Position numbers and translations under genes: made by a program | In this document: positions 25,500 to 33,251 of the stretch, piece by piece | Numbering within the stretch: the first letter of the stretch is position 1 | How the letters are laid out: every line of letters begins with the position of its first letter | DNA from: an uncultured Bacteroidales bacterium | GTDB taxonomy: Bacteria; Bacteroidota; Bacteroidia; Bacteroidales; Bacteroidaceae | Direction of reading: 5' to 3' | Length of the DNA stretch: 45,823 bases | NCBI GenBank assembly: GCA_902798425.1 | Contig: CADBWR010000026.1 | Span: 1 to 45,823 of the forward strand | The notes under the pieces: generated by a model | Told to the model about the DNA's origin: nothing | What the model saw: the letters and a program-made list of their open reading frames with translations, nothing else | Database searches by the model: none

Positions 25500-25733
25500 C
25501 AACATGTGCTGTCTACGAATCCATCGCCGACAGCACAATTTCTTTTCCTATTAATAACTAAAACCTTATGCTTTCTCTATTTTACCTTAATCACTAACAC
25601 CTTAAACTTTTACTACTAACCTAAAACTTACTATTAACCAAAACTAACTTGTTATCCTATGAATCTTGTTTACCTTCTTACCTAATGAGGTGTTATCCTT
25701 CATCTTTTTTACCTTGTGATCATCTCTGATTCA
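25500..25733 (-). ncRNA. Candidate minus-strand small RNA
   Basis: A strong -7 box (TATCTTTG, complement of 25739-25746) directs leftward transcription into 230 nt with no gene over 20 codons. This region ends in the 9-bp hairpin at 25505-25537 followed on the minus strand by a T-rich run (TGTTGTTTTTA). The RNA is purine-rich and repeats GGTAA/GGTTA/AAGGT motifs. A short frame (MKDNTSLGKKVNKIHRITS) starts at about 25705 and could be a leader peptide. No downstream minus-strand gene is present, so a free sRNA is favoured. Function unknown. Confidence 0.4.
25505..25545. terminator. Bidirectional terminator
   Basis: Perfect stem TGTGCTGTC (25505-25513) with GACAGCACA (25529-25537), followed by ATTTCTTTT on the plus strand and TGTTGTTTTTA on the minus strand. 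It serves the MATE gene and the candidate sRNA. Confidence 0.75.
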
Positions 25734-25738
25734 CGATG

Positions 25739-25746
25739 CAAAGATA
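25739..25746 (-). promoter_or_regulatory. Promoter -7 box of the candidate sRNA
   Basis: TATCTTTG then CATCG on the minus strand. Confidence 0.55.
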
Positions 25747-25817
25747 CGACGATTTTGGAAATGTTGGTGCATTTCCTATCTACTTTCCGCAAAAAATTGG
25801 CTTATTCTTGACAGAAA

Positions 25818-26642
25818 TCAATTATCTGTGTCCGCACACAGCGTTTTTATCGCATTTGTCAGCTCCACAAACTGCGCTATCGTCAGCTGTTCAGGGCGCA
25901 GCGATAGTGAGAGTTGAGAGTTGACAGTTGAGAGGTGAGAGTTGAGGGTGGCGATGTCCTCGGCAGACAACAACTGCTTCAGCGACACGCGCAACATCTT
26001 GCGGCGCTGGTTGAAGACGGTCTTTACAAGGCGCTTAAACAGTTGTTCGTCACACCCCAGATGCTGCACCTCATTGCGCGTCATGCGGATAACGGCACTC
26101 TGCACCTTGGGAGGCGGATTGAACACAGAGGGCTCTACGGTAAACAAGTACTCCACGTTGTACCATGCCTGAATGAGTACGCTGAGGATGCCATACTGTT
26201 TGTTGCCTGGCTTGGCAGCCATGCGCACAGCCACCTCGTGCTGTATCATACCCGTACAACAAGGTATGAGGTCGCGATTGTCGAGCATCTTAAAGAATAT
26301 CTGCGACGAGATGTCATAGGGATAGTTGCCCGTCAGCACAAACTGCTGACCATCGAACACCTGCTGCAAGTCCATGCGCAGGAAGTCGGCACCAAGAATG
26401 TTCTCGCGCAACTTGGGGAAGTTCTCGTTGAGATAGGCTACACTCTCGCGGTCAATCTCCACCACCTTCAGCGGACGTGGCTTCTCTACCAGATACTGCG
26501 TCATCACCCCCATGCCAGGGCCCACCTCCAATACGGGAAGGTCTGCATACGGTTCGTCAACAGTGTCAGCTATGCGCTTGGCAATAGACAGGTCAGTCAG
26601 GAAGTGCTGACCCAGATTTTTCTTGGGGCGTACTTGTTTCAT
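25818..26642 (-). CDS. rsmA: 16S rRNA dimethyladenosine transferase RsmA (KsgA)
   Basis: 274 aa from ATG 26642 (MKQVRPKKNLGQHFL). Methyltransferase motifs: VLEVGPGMGVMTQYL (SAM binding), VEIDRES, GADFLRMDL and the catalytic TGNYPYDISSQI (NxxY-type). It dimethylates two adenosines in 16S helix 45 during 30S assembly. The upstream 49 codons of the open frame lie over the promoter and are excluded. Near the C-terminus a tandem DNA repeat (25907-25947) encodes NSHLSTVNSQLSLSL, an unusual insert before the usual end. Confidence 0.95.
   Translation of the reverse strand: MKQVRPKKNLGQHFLTDLSIAKRIADTVDEPYADLPVLEVGPGMGVMTQYLVEKPRPLKVVEIDRESVAYLNENFPKLRENILGADFLRMDLQQVFDGQQFVLTGNYPYDISSQIFFKMLDNRDLIPCCTGMIQHEVAVRMAAKPGNKQYGILSVLIQAWYNVEYLFTVEPSVFNPPPKVQSAVIRMTRNEVQHLGCDEQLFKRLVKTVFNQRRKMLRVSLKQLLSAEDIATLNSHLSTVNSQLSLSLRPEQLTIAQFVELTNAIKTLCADTDN
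25907..25947. repeat. Tandem repeat inside rsmA coding end
   Basis: Imperfect copies of GAGAGTTGA on the plus strand, translated on the minus strand. They are of the same style as the intergenic repeats elsewhere in the window. Confidence 0.6.
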
Positions 26643-26647
26643 GCCTG

Positions 26648-26679
26648 CAAAGGTAGTGCAAACCGAGTGAAATACAAAA
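26648..26679 (-). promoter_or_regulatory. Promoter of rsmA, near-leaderless
   Basis: TTTTG (complement of 26675-26679), 19-bp spacer, TACCTTTG (complement of 26648-26655). The -7 box ends only 5 nt before the ATG, so the transcript has almost no leader. Confidence 0.65.
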
Positions 26680-26840
26680 CAAAAACTCTTTTTTTTGTTT
26701 TTATTTCCGAGGTACAGCCTACTTTCGACGTAGTCAGAGGTACGAATAAGCGAGCGAAAAAAACGAGTCGGATGCACCTCACAGCGCACCCGACTACTAG
26801 GAACATATAATAGAATCTATATTTATTACTCGGTATCTAC

Positions 26841-27239
26841 TTACTTCCAGGGATTCATAAAGCCTACAGATCCGTTCTCCAACTTCTGGCACACGATGTC
26901 TATTTCCTCGTAGTGCTCCTCGCCGTCGGCCCAGTACTCCTTGTAGTGTACACAGTAGCAACCTGTACCTTTCAGCGTCTTCATGGCTTTGCCGTCAACC
27001 GTGTTCTGGAAAGCAATCTCCAAGTCACGGGGATCGTTGGGAGAGAGCATCCAGGCCAGCATCTCTGGATTGCCATCGTTCAGCGCCTTTACGCGGACTG
27101 TTACTCTGCCACCACGGGGGATACCTGCAATCTGTCCCTCTCTATCTGTCTCCTGGTTAAACTTGTAGTCTACCAATAAAACCTCACGCTCTGCGAAATC
27201 CTTAACCTTCAGGATTACCGGTGTTACATTCTCTGCCAT
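26841..27239 (-). CDS. TssD/Hcp-like tube protein, copy 2
   Basis: 132 aa. About half its residues match the neighbour at 27317-27709 (DREGQIAGIPRGGRVTVRVK, LNDGNPEMLAWML, GKAMKTLKGTGCYCV, then HYEEIDIVCQKLENGSV). The pattern fits the Bacteroidota Hcp/TssD family, beta-rich ring proteins that build the type VI secretion tube. No sheath, baseplate, ClpV or VgrG gene is in the window. It follows copy 1 by 77 nt and probably shares its promoter. It carries an extra cysteine pair (CYC) absent from copy 1. Confidence 0.7.
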   Translation of the reverse strand: MAENVTPVILKVKDFAEREVLLVDYKFNQETDREGQIAGIPRGGRVTVRVKALNDGNPEMLAWMLSPNDPRDLEIAFQNTVDGKAMKTLKGTGCYCVHYKEYWADGEEHYEEIDIVCQKLENGSVGFMNPWK

Positions 27240-27316
27240 ATCTTGTTTCCTTTCTATTCTTTAATTAAACCTAAACTCTTAACTCATAATTCTTAACTCT
27301 TCACTCTTAACTTCCT

Positions 27317-27709
27317 TTACGCCCATTCGTTCTCAAACTTTACGGAGCCAACCTCGATAGACTTGCAGGTGATGACGATCTCTTCAAAGTGACCTTGCTT
27401 GTCTTCCCATTTCTCATCGAAGTCTACACAGTAGCCGTTGGTGAACTTGATGGTCTTCATGGCCTTGCCGGTCTTGGTCTCCAGGAAAGAAATCTCACCG
27501 TTCTTGGGGAGGTTACGCTCTACCATCCATGCCAGCAGGTCGGGGGTGCCATCGTTGAGAGCCTTTACTCTGACAGTAATCTTACCGCCACGGGGGATAC
27601 CTGCCATCTGCCCCTCTACGTCTGTTGCCTGGTCGAACTCATAGGTTACCATCATCACTTCACGATCTTTGTAACCATCGACTTTCATTGTAACTGGTGT
27701 CTTTGCCAT
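27317..27709 (-). CDS. TssD/Hcp-like tube protein, copy 1
   Basis: 130 aa. Key segments: YEFDQATDVEGQMAGIPRGG, KALNDGTPDLLAWMVE, GKAMKTIKFTNGYCVDF, HFEEIVITCKSIEVGSVKFE and the NEW end typical of TssD. The DVEGQ--G--RGG segment corresponds to the DVDAKGRPS region of Bacteroidota T6SS-iii Hcp. Function is a secreted tube subunit, or an Hcp-derived protein repurposed outside a T6SS. A promoter lies 60 nt upstream. Confidence 0.72.
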   Translation of the reverse strand: MAKTPVTMKVDGYKDREVMMVTYEFDQATDVEGQMAGIPRGGKITVRVKALNDGTPDLLAWMVERNLPKNGEISFLETKTGKAMKTIKFTNGYCVDFDEKWEDKQGHFEEIVITCKSIEVGSVKFENEWA

Positions 27710-27769
27710 AATTCGTTTCCTTTCTTTATGTTTAAGTTATTAAATTGTTGTTTTGTCCTTTTGACATTG

Positions 27770-27800
27770 CAAAGATACGACGACTTTTCTCTCCTTCCAA
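27770..27800 (-). promoter_or_regulatory. Promoter of the tssD-like pair
   Basis: TATCTTTG (complement of 27770-27777) with TTGG 19 bp upstream (complement of 27797-27800). Confidence 0.6.
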
Positions 27801-27976
27801 CTTTTTTTGCTGTTATTCTCTTCAATAGTTGCGACAGCTGCAGACTATTGCGACAAAACCACGAAACGTGTCCGATAGCTGTCGTGAAAAGGTTCTTTTT
27901 AGCCGCAAAAAAGCACTTTCTTGGCCGTCATTTAATAATATCCGTCTTTCGTTGACCTAAATCAAATTATTTTTTG

Positions 27977-27984
27977 TACTTTTG
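27977..27984 (+). promoter_or_regulatory. Promoter -7 box of the flippase-like gene
   Basis: TACTTTTG followed by CAAGC, only 8 nt before ATG 27993, so the leader is very short. Confidence 0.55.
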
Positions 27985-27992
27985 CAAGCACG

Positions 27993-28982
27993 ATGAAGAC
28001 AAGCAGTATCATACTGAAGATTTTGATGCCACTGGTGCTGGGCGCCACGATACTCTACTGGATGTATCGCGGTGAAGACTGGCAGCAGATATGCCACTTC
28101 ATGACTGACGAGATGGACTGGACATGGATGCTGCTGTCGTTCCCCTTCGGCATACTGGCTCAGATGTTCCGCGGATGGCGCTGGCGCCAAACTCTGGAAC
28201 CTGTGGGCGAACGGCCACGCACGTCAACGAGCATCCACGCCATCTTCCTTAGCTATGCCGCCTCGCTGCTCATACCCCGTGTGGGTGAGTTTACGCGCTG
28301 TGGTGTGCTGTCGCGCTATGACAGCGTATCGTTCCCCAAAGCGCTGGGCACGGTTGTGACAGAGCGTGCTATCGACTCCCTCTTGGTGCTGGGCATCACG
28401 GCTGTTGTCATTCTGCTGGAGATGAGCACCTTTGGCACCTTCTTCCAGAAGACAGGCACCAATCTGCACGACATCCTCCACAGCTTCTCGTGGGCAGGCT
28501 ATCTGGTGGTAGCCATCTGCGCCGCAGCCATGCTCGTCCTGCTGCACTTCCTGCTGCGCAAACTCTCCATATATAATAAGGTACGCGCGACGCTTAGCGG
28601 CATCTGGCAAGGCGTCATCTCGCTGAAGGACGTCAAGAACATACCCCTGTTCACCTTCTTCACCCTCGCCATCTGGATGAGCTACTTCCTGCACTACTAT
28701 CTCACCTTCTTCTGCTTCGACTTCACGGCCCATCTCGGACTGGGCTGTGCGCTGGTGACATTCATCGTAGGCTCCATAGCCGTCATCGTACCCACCCCCA
28801 ACGGTGCTGGTCCGTGGCACTTTGCCGTCAAGACCATGCTCATCCTCTATGGTGTTGCCGATGAGCACGCCCTCTACTTTGTCCTCATCGTCCACACCGT
28901 GCAGACCATGCTGGTCGTCCTGCTGGGCATCTATGCGTGGCTGGCACTCAACTTTACGAACATCAAAACCCTTAAACAATAA
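27993..28982 (+). CDS. LPG-synthase-type (UPF0104) integral membrane protein
   Basis: 329 aa with about eight membrane helices. The family signature is SYAASLLIPRVGEFTRCGVLSR split over residues 85-107, together with TVVTERAIDSLLVLG and VPTPNGAGPWHFAVKT. It belongs to the lysylphosphatidylglycerol synthase/AglD-like transmembrane family (PF03706). Members are flippases or transferase membrane parts; here there is no soluble transferase domain. It is followed by pepD after only 4 nt, so the two are co-transcribed. Confidence 0.85.
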   Translation: MKTSSIILKILMPLVLGATILYWMYRGEDWQQICHFMTDEMDWTWMLLSFPFGILAQMFRGWRWRQTLEPVGERPRTSTSIHAIFLSYAASLLIPRVGEFTRCGVLSRYDSVSFPKALGTVVTERAIDSLLVLGITAVVILLEMSTFGTFFQKTGTNLHDILHSFSWAGYLVVAICAAAMLVLLHFLLRKLSIYNKVRATLSGIWQGVISLKDVKNIPLFTFFTLAIWMSYFLHYYLTFFCFDFTAHLGLGCALVTFIVGSIAVIVPTPNGAGPWHFAVKTMLILYGVADEHALYFVLIVHTVQTMLVVLLGIYAWLALNFTNIKTLKQ

Positions 28983-28986
28983 TACA

Positions 28987-30447
28987 ATGAATGAGATTCA
29001 GACCCTAAAGCCAGAATGCATCTGGCGCAACTTCTACAGTTTGACACAAGTACCACGCCCCAGCGGACATCTGGAGAAAATCCAGCAGTTCCTGCTTGAC
29101 TTCGGCCAGCAGTGTGGCATCTACGCAGTAAAAGACCCCGCAGGAAACATCCATTTCCGCAAACCTGCCACACCGGGCATGGAGAACAGAAAGGGTATCA
29201 TTCTGCAGGCCCACATGGACATGGTGCCACAGAAGACACCCGAGTCTGCACATAACTTCGAGACAGACCCCATCGAGCCTTGGATTGACGGCGAGTGGGT
29301 CAAGGCCAAGGGTACTACGCTGGGGGCCGACAACGGCTTGGGCGTAGCAGCCATCATGGCTATCATGGAGGACAAGACGCTGAAGCACGGTCCCATCGAT
29401 GCCCTCATCACGCGCGACGAAGAGACGGGCATGTTTGGTGCCAACGAACTGCCTGAGGGCGAGCTGCAGGGAGACATCCTGCTGAACCTCGACTCCGAGC
29501 ATTGGGGCAAGTTCGTCATCGGCTCTGCTGGCGGCATCGATGTCACTGCCACACTCGACTACCAGGAGGTTGACACCGACCCCGAGGATGCTGCCGTCAA
29601 GGTGACGGTGAAGAACCTGCGTGGCGGACACAGCGGACTGGAGATTAACGAAGGACGCGGCAATGCCAACAAACTGCTGGTACAGGTGGTGCGCGAACTG
29701 ATTGCCGAGACAGAGGCCCGTCTGGCCAGTTGGAACGGCGGCAACATGCGCAACGCCATCCCCTTCAAGGCTGAGGCCGTACTCACCCTGCCCCAGGAGA
29801 ACATCGCCACACTGAAGGAGATTGTCAGCGACTGGCAAGACACCTTTAATGACGAGTTCAAACTCATCGAACCCCAGGGCATTGAGGTCACCGTAGAGGA
29901 GGTGGACACTCCCGCCAAGGAGGTGCCCGTCGAGATACAGGACAACCTCGTCGATGCCATCTTTGCCTGTCACGACGGCGTTATCCGCTTCATCCCTGCC
30001 TACCCCAGTGTCGTAGAGACCAGCTCCAACCTGGCCATCATCAACATTGGCGAGGGCAAGGCCAGCATCAAGATACTGGCACGCAGCAGCCGCGAGGATA
30101 TGAAAGACTATGTTGTCACCATGCTCGAAAGCTGCTTCTCCATGGCAGGTATGAAGGTTGAGACTGCAGGATCATACGGTGGCTGGGACCCCAACCCCGA
30201 CAGTGAGATTCTGCACCTGCTGCTCAAGGAGTATAAAGAACTCTTCGGCAAGGACGGCATCATCCAGGTAGACCATGCCGGACTAGAGTGCTCCGTCATC
30301 CTGGGCAAGTATCCTTGGCTCGACGTAGTCAGCCTCGGTCCCACCATGAAGTCACCGCACACCACGACCGAGCGTGCCCTCATCGAGACCGTTGCCCCCT
30401 TCTGGCAACTGCTGAAGAAGACCCTCGAAGACATTCCTGTCAAGTAA
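28987..30447 (+). CDS. pepD: Aminoacyl-histidine dipeptidase PepD (M20 family)
   Basis: 486 aa from ATG 28987. The zinc-binding residues are in QAHMDMV, LGADNGLG and TRDEETGM, then NLDSEHWGKF and the C-terminal KSPHTTTERA. The length matches cytosolic beta-alanyl/aminoacyl-histidine dipeptidases, which cleave Xaa-His dipeptides. An M20 dimerisation domain occupies the middle (NLRGGHSGLEINEGRGNAN). A longer open frame begins at 28804 but overlaps the upstream gene. Confidence 0.93.
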   Translation: MNEIQTLKPECIWRNFYSLTQVPRPSGHLEKIQQFLLDFGQQCGIYAVKDPAGNIHFRKPATPGMENRKGIILQAHMDMVPQKTPESAHNFETDPIEPWIDGEWVKAKGTTLGADNGLGVAAIMAIMEDKTLKHGPIDALITRDEETGMFGANELPEGELQGDILLNLDSEHWGKFVIGSAGGIDVTATLDYQEVDTDPEDAAVKVTVKNLRGGHSGLEINEGRGNANKLLVQVVRELIAETEARLASWNGGNMRNAIPFKAEAVLTLPQENIATLKEIVSDWQDTFNDEFKLIEPQGIEVTVEEVDTPAKEVPVEIQDNLVDAIFACHDGVIRFIPAYPSVVETSSNLAIINIGEGKASIKILARSSREDMKDYVVTMLESCFSMAGMKVETAGSYGGWDPNPDSEILHLLLKEYKELFGKDGIIQVDHAGLECSVILGKYPWLDVVSLGPTMKSPHTTTERALIETVAPFWQLLKKTLEDIPVK

Positions 30448-30466
30448 AGATTTCAAGTAAAGATTA

Positions 30467-30523
30467 TAAGAACTGGCGCTGCCTGTTTTTCCTACGAGGA
30501 TTACATGGCAGCGCCAGTTCTTA
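30467..30523. terminator. Bidirectional terminator with 17-bp stem
   Basis: TAAGAACTGGCGCTGCC (30467-30483) pairs perfectly with GGCAGCGCCAGTTCTTA (30507-30523) between convergent pepD and lpdA. The TAA stop of lpdA is the last three bases of the right arm. There is no strong T-run, so it may also protect mRNA ends. Confidence 0.65.
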
Positions 30524-31765
30524 ATCGGCTACGGCAGCATGGAGTATCTCGCCCAAGGTGGGGTGGATATGCACCATGTCACAGAGCTGGTGGATGGTGG
30601 TATCGCAGCACATGAGGGCACTGACCTCCTGCACAATGTCGGCAGCATGAGCTCCAAAGGCATGGCAGCCTAAGAGGTGGCCGTCGTCAGCAGAAGAGAA
30701 GAGTTTGAGCATACCCTCCGTCTCGCCCATGGCCAGCGCTTTGCCGTTGGCTCGCCAGAAGGACTTGCGGCACTCGTAGGCAATACCCTGCTCCTTCAGT
30801 TGATCCTCGGTAGGACCTACGCAGGCAGCCTCGGGGTCGGTGAAGATAGCGGCAGGCATGATGTCAAAGCGGATGCCGTCCTTGCGTCCCAAAATCTGGT
30901 TGACAACATGAACAGCCTGCATCTCGGCAGCATGGGCTAACATCTGACGACCGTTAACATCGCCAATGGCATACAATGGACTATTTGACGATTTACTATT
31001 TACTATTTGGAAGTTGTCGTCGACAGGAATGGCACCATTCTTCTCCAGCGTGATACCCAAAGACTCGACGTTGAGTCCTGCCGTGCGCGGCTTGCGCCCT
31101 GTAGCCATCAGAATGATGTCAGCATCGATGTCGGCAATATGTTCTACGGCCGTCTTCATCTTGAAGGTGACCCCCTGCTTCTCCAGCTGCTTGCGCAAGC
31201 GTTTGGCAATGTCGCTGTCGAGAGCAGGCAAGCACTCCTTCAGATACTCTATGACGGTGACCTCCGAGCCAAAGCGGTTGAAAATGCTGGCAAACTCCAT
31301 GCCGATAACGCCTGCACCGATGATGCAGAGCCGTTTGGGCAAGGTCTGGAGTTGCAGCAGTCCAGTGCTGTCCACCACGCGTGGGTCGTCAAGTCCGTGG
31401 AGGGGTAGCCACTTGGTTTCTGAGCCCGTAGCAATGATTATGGGAGTCTGCCCCACCCCTTCCAAAGGGAGGTGAGCACTGCCGAAGGCGACATGCTCGC
31501 GCAGCAGCGTGATGTTGGGATGAGAGAGGATGGTCTCTACACCTTGGCGCAGCTGAGCAACAACAGCCGCCATGCGCTGGCGAGCCTCAGCAAAGGTGGC
31601 ACTGTGCACATAGGTCTTGGTGGGTATGCACCCCACATTGAGGCAGGTGCCGCCCACGTCTGCACCTTCGAAGATGGTGACCTTCAGCCCTTGTTTGGCG
31701 GCATATTCAGCGGCGCGATAGCCTCCTGGCCCCGCACCGATGATAATCAAATCACACGCTTTCAT
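30521..31765 (-). CDS. lpdA: Dihydrolipoyl dehydrogenase
   Basis: About 414 aa from ATG 31765; an in-frame ATG at 31780 overlaps gcvPB. FAD-binding GAGPGGYRAAEYA, the redox disulphide GGTCLNVGCIPTK, NAD-binding GAGVIGMEFASIF, the second FAD segment YAIGDVNG and the active-site HIHPTLGE are all present. It reoxidises dihydrolipoyl-GcvH in the glycine cleavage cycle, as the last gene of the operon. It is short for the family (usually 450-470). The stretch SAHLPLEGVGQTP is encoded by a REP-like palindrome at 31449-31478, where a longer beta segment is usual. Confidence 0.93.
   Translation of the reverse strand: MKACDLIIIGAGPGGYRAAEYAAKQGLKVTIFEGADVGGTCLNVGCIPTKTYVHSATFAEARQRMAAVVAQLRQGVETILSHPNITLLREHVAFGSAHLPLEGVGQTPIIIATGSETKWLPLHGLDDPRVVDSTGLLQLQTLPKRLCIIGAGVIGMEFASIFNRFGSEVTVIEYLKECLPALDSDIAKRLRKQLEKQGVTFKMKTAVEHIADIDADIILMATGRKPRTAGLNVESLGITLEKNGAIPVDDNFQIVNSKSSNSPLYAIGDVNGRQMLAHAAEMQAVHVVNQILGRKDGIRFDIMPAAIFTDPEAACVGPTEDQLKEQGIAYECRKSFWRANGKALAMGETEGMLKLFSSADDGHLLGCHAFGAHAADIVQEVSALMCCDTTIHQLCDMVHIHPTLGEILHAAVAD
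31449..31478. repeat. REP-like palindromic element inside lpdA
   Basis: GCCCCACCCCTTCCAAAGGG followed by AGGTGAG. It is of the same style as 1937-1967 and translated in frame. Confidence 0.45.
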
Positions 31766-31769
31766 TTTT

Positions 31770-33251
31770 CTATTGCTCATTTTTCAATTGACGGAACGTC
31801 ACTACAGGATGCTTGACAGCCAGCACATCGTCAACACGCCCAATGGGAGTAGTGTGCGGAGCCGACTTCACCAGTTCGGGGTCCGTCTTCGCCTCCTCAG
31901 CTATCTGGCGCATCACTTGAATAAAGCCGTCGATAGTATCTTTCGACTCGTTCTCCGTAGGTTCTATCATCAGCGACTCATGGAACAAGAGTGGGAAATA
32001 GATGGTAGGTGCATGGTAGCCGTAGTCCAGCAGACGCTTGGCGACATCCATCGTCGTCACGCCAGTAGACTTATCCTTCAGACCATCAAAGACAAACTCA
32101 TGCTTGCAGAGACCCTCGATAGGCAGTTCGTAGACATCCTTCAGCGACTCCTTGATATAGTTGGCATTGAGCGCAGCCAACGGACCCACCATCTTGACAT
32201 GTTCACGACCTAATGAGAGAATGTAGACGTAAGCCTTGATCATGACTGCAAAATTGCCGAAGAAGGCACCGATGCTGCCCAGCGTCTGTTCGTAATCGCC
32301 CGTCTCTACCTGGAACATGTCGTTGCGGAAGACCACACGAGGGGTGGGCAGGAAAGGCTCTAAGCCAGCACGCACGCCAACAGGGCCGCTGCCAGGGCCA
32401 CCACCGCCATGCGGTGTGGAGAACGTCTTGTGCAGGTTGATGTGCATGACGTCAAAACCCATGTCGCCAGGGCGACAAGCACCCAGCATGGGATTGAGGT
32501 TTGCACCATCGTAATACATCAGACCACCAGCCTCATGAACCAGCTGCGTAATCTCGGGGATATGCGTCTCGAAGAGGCCCAGGGTATTCGGATTGGTCAT
32601 CATCATCGCGGCAATGGCAGGGCCCTCCTCACTGACAATACGCTTCAGATCCTCCAAATCAACTTGTCCGTGCGCGTCAGACTTCACCTCCAGGATTTCC
32701 AGTCCGCAGACAGCAGCAGAGGCAGGATTGGTGCCATGCGCAGAATCAGGGATGAGGACCTTGGTACGCTGGCGGTCGCCACGGCTCTCATGATAGGCAC
32801 GAATAACCATCAATCCCGTCAGTTCACCATGAGCCCCCGCACAGGGATTCAGCGTAAACTCACTGAGTCCTGTCAGTTCAGCCAGCGACTCCTGCAAGCG
32901 GAAGTAGAGCTCCAGGGCGTGCTGACACGTCTCGGCAGGTTGCAGGGGATGCAGTCCGGCAAAGGTCTTCATGGCAGCAATCTCTTCGTTGATGACGGGG
33001 TTATACTTCATGGTACACGAGCCCAACGGATAGAAGCCGTCGTTGACACCGAAATTGTTGTGGCTGAGATTGGTATAGTGGCGCACCACCGTCATCTCGT
33101 CACACTCCGGAAGCTGAGCCTCCTGCTTACGACAGCATGTGGCAGGGAGTTCGGCTGTGGTGTGCTGATAGGGATTCTGGGGCAGTGAATAGCCCTTGCG
33201 CCCAGGCTTTGACAACTCAAATATCAGGTTTCCGTATAACTTGTTATTCAT
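31770..33251 (-). CDS. gcvPB: Glycine dehydrogenase (decarboxylating) subunit 2
   Basis: 493 aa. The PLP lysine is in NLHKTFSTPHGGGGPGSGPV. Also seen are NPCAGAHGELTGL, SAHGTNPASAAVCG and NNFGVNDGFYPLGSCTMKYN. With GcvPA it forms the P-protein that decarboxylates glycine and passes aminomethyl to lipoyl-GcvH. It overlaps the gcvPA stop by ATGA (33248-33251). Confidence 0.96.
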   Translation of the reverse strand: MNNKLYGNLIFELSKPGRKGYSLPQNPYQHTTAELPATCCRKQEAQLPECDEMTVVRHYTNLSHNNFGVNDGFYPLGSCTMKYNPVINEEIAAMKTFAGLHPLQPAETCQHALELYFRLQESLAELTGLSEFTLNPCAGAHGELTGLMVIRAYHESRGDRQRTKVLIPDSAHGTNPASAAVCGLEILEVKSDAHGQVDLEDLKRIVSEEGPAIAAMMMTNPNTLGLFETHIPEITQLVHEAGGLMYYDGANLNPMLGACRPGDMGFDVMHINLHKTFSTPHGGGGPGSGPVGVRAGLEPFLPTPRVVFRNDMFQVETGDYEQTLGSIGAFFGNFAVMIKAYVYILSLGREHVKMVGPLAALNANYIKESLKDVYELPIEGLCKHEFVFDGLKDKSTGVTTMDVAKRLLDYGYHAPTIYFPLLFHESLMIEPTENESKDTIDGFIQVMRQIAEEAKTDPELVKSAPHTTPIGRVDDVLAVKHPVVTFRQLKNEQ

